From contig JALEIO010000088.1 of assembly GCA_022769845.1 (NCBI GenBank), positions 1 to 6,686 of the forward strand: a DNA stretch of 6,686 bases, in the 5' to 3' direction. Under the pieces are notes generated by a model. That model ran no database searches, had not been told where the DNA came from, and was given only the letters and a program-made list of their open reading frames with translations. Source of the DNA: Oscillospiraceae bacterium (GTDB lineage: Bacteria; Bacillota; Clostridia; UMGS1810). Below are positions 1-5,508 of this stretch, in pieces. Position numbers and translations under genes: made by a program. Every line of letters starts with the position of its first letter. Positions within the stretch are counted from its first letter, which is position 1.

Positions 1-1388
1 TTCTCAAACAGCCCGTTTTGGAACTGCTCAATATCGGAAACGGCAATTTCTGCCAGATATCCGTTTACTACCGCATAAATTATAGCAACCTGCAATTCAA
101 CGTCAATAGGAGTGTTTCTGCCTTGTTTTAACACTTCCACAATTCTTTCGCCCTGGGCAAGACGTGCCTTTGTATCATCGTCAAGGTCGGAGCCGAACTG
201 TGCAAAGGACTGAAGCTCTCTGTACTGGGAATACAAAAGCTTAAGCTTTCCTGATACCTTCTTAATTGCTTTTATCTGGGCGTTGCCGCCTACTCGCGAA
301 ACAGAAATACCGGGGTTTACAGCCGGCATAATGCCGCTGTGAAACAGCTCTGATTCGAGAAATATCTGTCCGTCTGTTATAGATATTACGTTTGTGGGTA
401 TATATGCCGAAACGTCGCCTGCCTGAGTTTCGATTATGGGCAGAGCGGTAAGAGATCCGCCACCGTATTCCGGAGCAAGCCGCGCTGCACGCTCCAAAAG
501 ACGTGAATGAAGATAAAATACGTCGCCCGGATATGCCTCACGTCCCGGCGGACGTCGGATAAGCAGTGACAGCGCGCGGTATGCAACCGCGTGTTTTGAC
601 AAATCGTCATAAACTATCAAAACATCCTTGCCCTGCTGCATAAAGTATTCGCCCATTGCACAGCCCGAATAAGGCGCAATATATTGCAGCGGCGCAAGCT
701 CGGAGGCAGTGGACGATACGATAATTGTATAATCCATAGCGCCGTTTTTCGCAAGCGTGTCCGCGATTGAAGCAACGGTTGAATTTTTCTGCCCTATTGC
801 AACATATATGCAAATTACGTCCTTGCCCTTTTGGTTAATAATGGTATCGAGCGCAATAACGGTTTTGCCAGTCTGACGGTCGCCGATAATAAGCTCACGC
901 TGACCTCTGCCGATAGGAATCATAGAATCAATTGCCTTAATACCCGTTTGCAGCGGGACGCTTACAGATTTTCGCTTAATAATACCCGGAGCGTTGCTTT
1001 CAATAGGACGGGTTTCCGTTGTGTTTATGCTTCCTTTGCCGTCAATAGGCTGACCGAGAGCGTTTACAACTCTGCCGATAAGCGCCTCTCCAACCGGCAC
1101 TTCAACAACTTTTCCCGTTCTTTTAACAATATCGCCCTCTTTAAGCTCGGTATCCGAACCCAGTATAACAAGGCTGACGCTGTTTTCTTCAAGATTTAAA
1201 GCCATTGCATGCTCGCCGTTTTCAAACTCGACAAGCTCGTTTGCCATACAGTTGTCAAGACCTGTCGCACGCGCTATTCCGTCGCCGACCTCAATAATAT
1301 ATCCTGTTTCCTTCTGTTCGATTTTATTTTCGTAATTTTTAATTTGCGTCTTTATGACGCTTAAAATTTCCTCTTTATCAAGCTGCAT
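1..1388 (-). CDS. atpA: F1 ATP synthase subunit alpha, C-terminus cut by window edge
   Basis: Alpha is the non-catalytic nucleotide-binding subunit of the F1 head; it alternates with beta and contributes to the catalytic sites. Translation from the ATG at 1388-1386 gives 462 codons without a stop, and the frame runs off the left edge; the family is about 500-510 residues, so roughly 40 C-terminal residues are missing. Walker A GDRQTGKT is at residues 169-176, the Walker B strand LIVYDDL has its aspartates at 261-262, the signature stretch IPTNVISITDGQIF is present, and SRVGG carries the arginine finger at R365. The numbering of the first two motifs matches E. coli alpha. The start is supported by AAGGTGA five bases upstream of ATG, and by the 15-base gap after atpH. 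The N-terminal MQLDKEEILSVIK matches the usual membrane-distal alpha N-terminus that binds delta. No frameshift or missing key residue was seen. Confidence 0.98.
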   Translation of the reverse strand, partial: MQLDKEEILSVIKTQIKNYENKIEQKETGYIIEVGDGIARATGLDNCMANELVEFENGEHAMALNLEENSVSLVILGSDTELKEGDIVKRTGKVVEVPVGEALIGRVVNALGQPIDGKGSINTTETRPIESNAPGIIKRKSVSVPLQTGIKAIDSMIPIGRGQRELIIGDRQTGKTVIALDTIINQKGKDVICIYVAIGQKNSTVASIADTLAKNGAMDYTIIVSSTASELAPLQYIAPYSGCAMGEYFMQQGKDVLIVYDDLSKHAVAYRALSLLIRRPPGREAYPGDVFYLHSRLLERAARLAPEYGGGSLTALPIIETQAGDVSAYIPTNVISITDGQIFLESELFHSGIMPAVNPGISVSRVGGNAQIKAIKKVSGKLKLLYSQYRELQSFAQFGSDLDDDTKARLAQGERIVEVLKQGRNTPIDVELQVAIIYAVVNGYLAEIAVSDIEQFQNGLFE

Positions 1389-1403
1389 TTTTTCACCTTC
1401 CCT

Positions 1404-1934
1404 TTATGAGAAAATATGTTTTTTCATATCCTCAAGCCTGCTTTTAACGCTCATATCCAGCTGTGAATTCTCAAACCGCACAATCATACCGCCCAAAATA
1501 CCCGGGTCGGTCACAAAAGATGCAATTATTTTCCTGTGCGACATATTCTCAAGCTTTTCTATGCATTTTTCCTTTTGCGCCTCGGATAAATCGATTACCG
1601 AAACAACCGTTGCACACTCAATATTGTTGCTCTTTCTGTAAAGACGCGCAAACTCTTTTTCGCAGTCAAAAAACAAATGAAGAATATTTTTTGACGACAA
1701 AAGCTTCAAAAAATTTAAACTGTATTTGTTCAAGCCGCTGCCGAAAGCGTCGTTTATCATTTTATCCTTTTCGTCCTTTGTTACGGCATAGGAATTTAAA
1801 AGCTTCAGATATTCGCCGTTTTCTTTAAAAATTGACGAAACAAATGATAAATCGTTTAAAATTTCTTTTTCTGATTTTTCTTCGCGCGATAGCTCAAAAA
1901 GCGCTTCAGCATAGCTTTGTGCTGTGTTTTTCAT
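1404..1934 (-). CDS. atpH: F1 ATP synthase subunit delta
   Basis: Delta sits on top of the F1 head and ties it to the peripheral stalk made by subunit b. The protein is 176 residues, the normal length. The N-terminal part (NTAQSYAEALFELSREE) is the typical six-helix alpha-binding domain start. The C-terminal part shows the family pattern DPGILGGMIVRFENSQLDMS (about residues 143-162) followed by a short helix. It lies between atpF and atpA as in the standard operon order. Only two bases separate the atpF stop (TAG) from this ATG, so translation is probably coupled to atpF; the ribosome site is weak (GGGTGA inside the last atpF codons). Delta sequences diverge fast, so identity rests on both the C-terminal motif and the position in the operon. 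Confidence 0.96.
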   Translation of the reverse strand: MKNTAQSYAEALFELSREEKSEKEILNDLSFVSSIFKENGEYLKLLNSYAVTKDEKDKMINDAFGSGLNKYSLNFLKLLSSKNILHLFFDCEKEFARLYRKSNNIECATVVSVIDLSEAQKEKCIEKLENMSHRKIIASFVTDPGILGGMIVRFENSQLDMSVKSRLEDMKKHIFS

Positions 1935-1936
1935 AG

Positions 1937-2437
1937 CTATTCACCCATTTTGCTGATGATATCATCAATCATTTTTTCGTGGTCTTCTTTTTTCAAATCT
2001 TTTTCAATAACCTTTTTTGCAATGTCCACCGCAAGAGAGGATATGTCGGTTTTAATTTCGCTTACGGCGGCGTTTTTCTCCTGCTCTATTTCTCTTGATG
2101 CCTTGTCAATAATGCCCTTTGCCTCTTTTTTTGCGTCATCAATGATAGCGCTTTTTCTCGCTTCGGCATTTTTTACCGCCTCGCCCACAATATTGTTTGC
2201 TTCATTTGCCGCTTCATTAAGGCGATTTTCGTATTCCTGCTTTAATTTTTCAGCCTTTTCGCTTGATGAATTTGCCTTGTCATACAAACTGTTAATTTCA
2301 TCCTCACGCTGTTTTAAAATGTTTTTAATCGGCTTGAAAAAAAGTTTTTTCATCAGCAAAAAGAGGATAAGCAAATTCGCCCATGTAAAAATGAGCGTCC
2401 ACTTGTCTATGGTGACGAATGCAAGATATTTTTCCAT
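1937..2437 (-). CDS. atpF: Fo ATP synthase subunit b (peripheral stalk)
   Basis: Subunit b anchors the stator: one membrane helix followed by a long helix that reaches delta and alpha. The 166-residue product has an N-terminal hydrophobic segment at about residues 12-31, then the conserved juxtamembrane stretch FFKPIKNILKQREDEI, then a charged, alanine- and glutamate-rich heptad region with no prolines from about residue 40 on, as expected for a dimeric right-handed coiled coil. The family signature SLAVDIAKKVIEKDL lies near residues 133-147. Start is fixed by AAGGAGG seven bases before ATG. A 32-base gap separates it from atpE; its stop is two bases before atpH. Only one b-type gene is present in the window, so the stalk is likely a homodimer rather than a b/b' pair. 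Confidence 0.97.
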   Translation of the reverse strand: MEKYLAFVTIDKWTLIFTWANLLILFLLMKKLFFKPIKNILKQREDEINSLYDKANSSSEKAEKLKQEYENRLNEAANEANNIVGEAVKNAEARKSAIIDDAKKEAKGIIDKASREIEQEKNAAVSEIKTDISSLAVDIAKKVIEKDLKKEDHEKMIDDIISKMGE

Positions 2438-2469
2438 AGCTTTTCCTCCTTAAATTTTTATACTAAAAA

Positions 2470-2724
2470 TCAAAGCTTGCCGATAAGAGGATTTGCAAAC
2501 AACAGAATCATTGCAACAACCAAACCGTAAATACCGGTAGATTCCGCAACCGCGCAGCCAAACAGCATTGTAGATGTAATATCACCCTTTGCCTCGGGCT
2601 GTCTGCCAACCGCCTCCGCGGCTTTACCTGCCGCATATCCCTGTCCGATACCCGGGCCTATGCCTGCAATCATTGCAAGTCCTGCGCCTACTGCCGACGC
2701 TGCCAAAACTATTGCTCTTTCCAT
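2470..2724 (-). CDS. atpE: Fo ATP synthase subunit c, Na+-binding type
   Basis: Subunit c forms the rotating membrane ring that carries the coupling ion. The 84-residue protein is a helical hairpin: TM1 about 4-33 with the glycine-rich AGIGPGIGQGYAAG, polar loop with invariant RQPE at 41-44, TM2 about 50-79. The ion-binding carboxylate is E61. Around it are Q28, V59, E61, S62, T63 and Y66, which align with a constant offset of four to Q32, V63, E65, S66, T67 and Y70 of the Propionigenium modestum and Ilyobacter tartaricus c subunits, whose crystal structure shows Na+ held by Q32, V63, E65 and S66. I infer a Na+-coupled enzyme. A strong AGGAGG lies eight bases before ATG, fitting the high copy number of c. 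The N-terminus is about five residues shorter than in P. modestum; I remember those sequences rather than having aligned them here. Confidence 0.98.
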   Translation of the reverse strand: MERAIVLAASAVGAGLAMIAGIGPGIGQGYAAGKAAEAVGRQPEAKGDITSTMLFGCAVAESTGIYGLVVAMILLFANPLIGKL

Positions 2725-2759
2725 AAAATCTTCCTCCTAAATATACGTTTTTTAAAAAT

Positions 2760-3494
2760 TTATTCCGCCGCCGACGATACAAAAACCATCGTCAGCATTG
2801 ATATAATGTAAGCCTGCAAAAAGCTTGTAAAAAGGTCGAAATAAATCGACAAAATTGCAGGCAGTCCAACTTGAAAAATCGGTATGCTTTTTATAAAGTC
2901 ATTTGGTATAAAGCCTAAAACAAAATTACTTAACGCCGCAAGCGCACTGTATACAAGCGAGGTTATTACAACTCCCGACGCAACATTGCCGAAATGACGA
3001 AATGCCATTGAAATTGGGTTTGCCACTTCACTTATCAAATTAAGCGGCGTAAGTAGCGCAACAGGCTGTGTAAACGACTTTAAGTATCCCAAAAAACCGT
3101 TTGTGCGAATGTTTGTAATCTGCACCATCATAAAAGTTATAAGCGCCCAGCCAAGCGTGGTGCTTAAGTCCGCCGTAAGCGGTCGCATACCGAGAAGGCT
3201 GGACAGGCTTCCTAAAATTGAAAGTGTAAAAAGCGCGCCGATATATGGAACAAAGTTTTCAAATTTTTTTCCCATAACATCAGTTACAAGATTGTGAATC
3301 ATAAGATACAGCTTTTCCGCAACAACCTGTTTTTTACTCGGTTTTTTTACTCTTAATCCGTGTGTGAGATATATTGACATAATGACGATAAACGCCATAA
3401 TGTACCAGCTGTTTACCACTGTTTCGGTTACGTTTATTCCTCCGAAAATCGGAATAGTAAATACAATTTTCGGGCCGTTTACCTCAATGTTCAT
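2760..3494 (-). CDS. atpB: Fo ATP synthase subunit a
   Basis: Subunit a is the stator membrane protein that forms the two ion half-channels beside the c ring. I place the start at 3494 (MNIEVNGPKIVF), giving 244 residues, rather than at an upstream in-frame ATG at 3584, because that longer start would lie deep in atpI and add 30 residues unlike the family. The 3494 start overlaps the atpI stop as ATGA. Several hydrophobic segments are visible (about 28-44, 83-103, 112-128, 144-150 onward, 170-195, 205-240). The essential arginine is R166 in FRHFGN, the family motif being RLFGN. Q227 in FLQAY is the counterpart of E. coli Q252. The residue nine after R166 is V175 where E. coli has E219, and D220 stands at the E. 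coli H245 position. It is followed by atpE after 35 bases. Confidence 0.97.
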   Translation of the reverse strand: MNIEVNGPKIVFTIPIFGGINVTETVVNSWYIMAFIVIMSIYLTHGLRVKKPSKKQVVAEKLYLMIHNLVTDVMGKKFENFVPYIGALFTLSILGSLSSLLGMRPLTADLSTTLGWALITFMMVQITNIRTNGFLGYLKSFTQPVALLTPLNLISEVANPISMAFRHFGNVASGVVITSLVYSALAALSNFVLGFIPNDFIKSIPIFQVGLPAILSIYFDLFTSFLQAYIISMLTMVFVSSAAE

Positions 3495-3886
3495 TCCTCC
3501 TGCACCCTCCTTTTTCGGCTGTCCATTGCCGATAAAATCATAATGATTATTCTGGGAAAAACAAGCGGAACAATCATTGCCCAATGATTTATATAATTGC
3601 TTTTAATCGCCAAATAAATCATAACAGCGATAAAAACCATTCTCAAAAAGTATCCGCCGCCCATTGCGGAAAGCGCCGCGTTTTTATTTTTCTTTACGCT
3701 TCGTTCAATATAAACAGCAAGAAAAAAATAGTTTAAAAACGCAACAGCAGCGCCGAAAAGCGTACCTAAAAGTATTGAATTTTCATATCCAAAAATAAAG
3801 CAAAATACCGCAAAGCTTACCGCCGCGGCAATTAAAAGACCTATTGCCATTCGTTTAAGCTCGTAAACAACAACTTCGGATAACAT
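3491..3886 (-). CDS. atpI: ATP synthase assembly protein AtpI (subunit i)
   Basis: AtpI is a small membrane protein encoded at the head of many atp operons; in work with the P. modestum c subunit it was shown to help assemble the c ring. From the ATG at 3886 the product has 131 residues with four hydrophobic segments (about 13-33, 38-59, 76-95, 99-117), a glycine-rich second segment (GTLFGAAVAFLNYFF) and a basic C-terminus, matching the family. An in-frame ATG at 3934 would add 16 hydrophilic residues, but it has no ribosome site, whereas AAGGGTGA lies just before 3886. The stop TGA overlaps the atpB ATG, and the last codons also carry the atpB Shine-Dalgarno. AtpI is poorly conserved, so the name rests on topology and position as much as on sequence. 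Confidence 0.88.
   Translation of the reverse strand: MLSEVVVYELKRMAIGLLIAAAVSFAVFCFIFGYENSILLGTLFGAAVAFLNYFFLAVYIERSVKKNKNAALSAMGGGYFLRMVFIAVMIYLAIKSNYINHWAMIVPLVFPRIIIMILSAMDSRKRRVQEE
3492..3510 (-). promoter_or_regulatory. atpB ribosome binding sites inside the end of atpI
   Basis: Two Shine-Dalgarno-like runs sit in the last atpI codons: GGAGGG at 3510-3505, ten bases before the atpB ATG (3494), and AGGAGG at 3501-3496, only one base before it. The closer one is too near to act in the usual way, so the farther one probably serves. With the ATGA stop/start overlap this indicates translational coupling of atpB to atpI. Confidence 0.7.
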
Positions 3887-3887
3887 C

Positions 3888-3905
3888 AGAAAATCACCCT
3901 TTTCT
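3888..3905 (-). promoter_or_regulatory. atpI ribosome binding site in the loop of a small inverted repeat
   Basis: The stretch reads AGAAAA-GGGTGA-TTTTCT on the minus strand: a perfect six-base inverted repeat with the Shine-Dalgarno core GGGTGA forming the loop, one base before ATG 3886. It decides the atpI start over the ATG at 3934, which has no ribosome site. The stem is A/U-rich and weak, so folding may not matter in the cell. Confidence 0.5.
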
Positions 3906-3943
3906 TTTTCAACAAGGGGCCTAATCCCCGTCATTTTAGACGT

Positions 3944-3971
3944 TTTAAATGAGAGCTAAATCTCACTTAAA
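3944..3971 (-). repeat. Inverted repeat (hairpin) in the atpZ-atpI gap
   Basis: On the minus strand, TTTAAGTGAGA (3971-3961) can pair with TCTCATTTAAA (3954-3944) across a six-base loop: eleven pairs including one G-U. The sequence after it is AAAACGTC, not a U-run, so it is not an intrinsic terminator. It begins ten bases after the atpZ stop and ends 57 bases before the atpI start. It could stabilise or mark a processing point in the mRNA, or be an operator; nothing in the sequence decides this. Confidence 0.55.
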
Positions 3972-3981
3972 GAATTTTTAG

Positions 3982-4212
3982 TTACATATCCTTTTTATTT
4001 TCATTTTCAACATATTTTATAAAATTTATAAGGCTCATAAATCCTGCACCGCAGCCGATTATTATTCCTGCAACGACAGCGTAATCACCCAGATTAAACT
4101 TATTTTTTATATATAATGAAATAATTATGCACAAAATTACGGGTGTGATAATGTTAAAACCAAGCTGCGTAACATACGCAAAAGCCTTTAAACTTTTATG
4201 TTTTCTATTCAT
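3982..4212 (-). CDS. atpZ: AtpZ-like small membrane protein at the head of the atp genes
   Basis: The 76-residue product has two membrane helices (about 11-35 and 42-68), a basic N-terminus (MNRKHKSLK) and a charged C-terminal tail (ENENKKDM). The pattern FAYVTQLGFN...LGDYAVVAG...GCGAGFMSLINFIKY resembles the AtpZ / 'ATPase gene 1' family, which sits next to atpI in many bacteria and has been linked with AtpI to assembly of, or Mg2+ supply to, the ATP synthase. That role is from the family, not from this sequence. The start is supported by AGAGGTG six to seven bases before ATG. It follows wecB after 147 bases and is 95 bases ahead of atpI. A consensus promoter overlaps its start codon, so it may not be made from every transcript of the operon. 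Confidence 0.85.
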   Translation of the reverse strand: MNRKHKSLKAFAYVTQLGFNIITPVILCIIISLYIKNKFNLGDYAVVAGIIIGCGAGFMSLINFIKYVENENKKDM

Positions 4213-4239
4213 TTTACACCTCTAAAAGCGTTTTGTCAA
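4211..4239 (-). promoter_or_regulatory. Consensus sigma70-type promoter overlapping the atpZ start codon
   Basis: TTGACA (4239-4234) is a perfect -35 box; exactly 17 bases later comes TAAAAT (4216-4211), five of six matches to TATAAT. The -10 box includes the A and T of the atpZ ATG, so transcription would begin inside the first few atpZ codons, producing an mRNA without the atpZ start but with atpI and everything downstream. The match is strong on sequence; activity is inferred. Confidence 0.55.
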
Positions 4240-4359
4240 CAAATTTTACCAAATCTTAACAGTTATTTGACAACTAAACTTTTGTGCCCAGTTTTATCAT
4301 TTGGATTTATATAAAAGAGCTAAAAACGCTGCTCAATTCTGTTTTCGCATAAAATAGTA
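4213..4359 (-). other. Intergenic region between wecB and atpZ
   Basis: This 147-base AT-rich stretch is the only substantial gap in the window and the natural place for an atp operon promoter. It holds two better promoter candidates near its atpZ end (listed separately) and a third, weaker one: TTGAGC at 4336-4331, 17 bases, TATATA at 4313-4308. A GAGC...GCTC inverted repeat at 4334-4317 followed by TTTTATA resembles a very weak terminator after wecB, but its stem is only four pairs. No open frame or RNA gene was recognised here. Confidence 0.6.
4243..4273 (-). promoter_or_regulatory. Candidate extended -10 promoter ahead of atpZ
   Basis: TTGTCA (4273-4268) lies 19 bases before TAAAAT (4248-4243), which is preceded by TGG, fitting the extended -10 pattern TGn. 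The spacer is longer than ideal, which the extended -10 could offset. A start near 4236 would give a leader of about 24 bases containing the whole atpZ ribosome site, so this one, unlike the promoter overlapping the ATG, could express atpZ. Confidence 0.4.
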
Positions 4360-5508
4360 TTAATCTACTTTTAAATCTTCGGGACGCTCGTTAAGATATC
4401 CAAAATGATAAAGTATTGCGTCAACAGTGCGTTTGGAAGCCGTACCGTCACCGTAAGGATTTGCCGTTTTTGAAATCTTTTTGTAAAATTCGCCGTCACA
4501 TATAAGGTCGGTCGCATATTTAACAATGTTTTCCTTCTTGATACCGCCCATTATAACCGTACCCGCCTTAACCGCCTCAGGACGCTCGGTTTCGGTGCGA
4601 AGAACTATAACAGGCTTTCCAAGACTCGGAGCCTCCTCCTGAAGTCCGCCCGAATCGGTCATAACCATATAACAGCGGTGCATTGCGTTGTGCATATCCA
4701 CAACATCAAGCGGGTCTATAAGATGAACCCTATTCATACCGCCCAAAACCCTGTTTGCAACCTCGCGCACGGCAGGATTAAGATGCACAGGATAAACCAC
4801 CTCAACGTCATTGTGATTTTCTACAATTTCCTTTACCGCCATACAAATATTTTCAAGCGGTTTTCCAAGGTTTTCTCTTCGGTGAGCCGTCATAAGAATA
4901 ACTTTTTTAGAATTGAAATCAACCTTATTTAAGAATTCGTCTTTAAATTTGTAATCGTCTTTTACAGTGGATTTTAATGCGTCAATTACAGTGTTGCCCG
5001 TTATAAAAATATTTTTGGGGTCAACATTTTCCTTGATAAGATTTTCTCTGTTTGCAACGGTGGGCGAAAAATGCAAATCAGCAATCGCACCGGTTAAACG
5101 TCTGTTCATTTCTTCGGGATACGGCGAGTATTTATCATATGTGCGAAGTCCTGCCTCAACGTGTCCGACCTTTGTCTGATTGTAAAACGCCGCAAGGGCA
5201 CCCACAAAGGTAGTGCTGGTATCACCGTGAACAAGAACAATATCGGGCTTTGCTTCGTTTATAACCTCATAAAGACCGGTAAGCGCGTTTGTTGTTATGG
5301 ACAAAAGTGTTTGTCTGTCTTTCATAATGTTCAAATCATAGTCGGGCGTAATATCAAAAATCTCCAGCACCTGGTCAAGCATTTGCCTATGCTGCGCGGT
5401 AACCGCAACTATCGAGTCAATGTTTTCATTTTTTTCAAGCTCTTTTACAAGCGGAGCCATTTTTATAGCTTCGGGACGGGTTCCGAATACCGTCATAACC
5501 TTAATCAT
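4360..5508 (-). CDS. wecB: UDP-N-acetylglucosamine 2-epimerase, non-hydrolysing
   Basis: The enzyme interconverts UDP-GlcNAc and UDP-ManNAc in the cytoplasm, supplying ManNAc for envelope glycans such as the teichoic acid linkage unit. From ATG 5508 it is 382 residues, the normal length. It shows the N-terminal GTRPEAIKMAPL (residues 9-20), VHGDTSTT (93-100), GHVEAGLRT (115-123), YPEEMNRR, TGNTVIDAL, TAHRREN (207-213) and DSGGLQEEA...GKPV...RTETERPE (285-311). Likely catalytic D96, E118, E132 and H209 correspond to D95, E117, E131 and H213 of the E. coli enzyme. An in-frame ATG at 5631 would add 41 lysine-rich residues that are merely the tagO tail read in another frame; 5508 has AAGGAG nine bases upstream and the family start MIKVMTVFGTRPE. 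It overlaps the end of tagO by 8 bases. No hydrolysing or bifunctional kinase domain is present. Confidence 0.97.
   Translation of the reverse strand: MIKVMTVFGTRPEAIKMAPLVKELEKNENIDSIVAVTAQHRQMLDQVLEIFDITPDYDLNIMKDRQTLLSITTNALTGLYEVINEAKPDIVLVHGDTSTTFVGALAAFYNQTKVGHVEAGLRTYDKYSPYPEEMNRRLTGAIADLHFSPTVANRENLIKENVDPKNIFITGNTVIDALKSTVKDDYKFKDEFLNKVDFNSKKVILMTAHRRENLGKPLENICMAVKEIVENHNDVEVVYPVHLNPAVREVANRVLGGMNRVHLIDPLDVVDMHNAMHRCYMVMTDSGGLQEEAPSLGKPVIVLRTETERPEAVKAGTVIMGGIKKENIVKYATDLICDGEFYKKISKTANPYGDGTASKRTVDAILYHFGYLNERPEDLKVD

Noticed and set aside
607..1199. Open frames of 68 and 122 codons, minus and plus strand, inside atpA
   Set aside because: They lie in other frames of an intact atpA coding region, have no family resemblance and low-complexity or Cys/Arg/Asn-rich translations typical of shadows.
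1917..2453. 178-codon plus-strand open frame opposite atpF
   Set aside because: It is the antisense of the Ala/Glu/Lys-rich coiled-coil gene, giving a Ser/Phe-rich protein that mimics a membrane protein; no plausible ribosome site.
3495..3584. Upstream in-frame ATG that would lengthen subunit a by 30 residues
   Set aside because: The extension lies within atpI, has no family similarity, and the start at 3494 has an upstream Shine-Dalgarno and a classic ATGA overlap.
3887..3934. Upstream in-frame ATG that would lengthen AtpI by 16 residues
   Set aside because: There is no ribosome site before 3934, while 3886 has one and gives the usual family length.
4308..4336. Terminator-like GAGC...GCTC repeat followed by TTTTATA after wecB, overlapping a weak promoter-like TTGAGC/TATATA pair
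   Set aside because: The stem is only four base pairs with a ten-base loop, and the promoter boxes match consensus poorly; neither is convincing alone.
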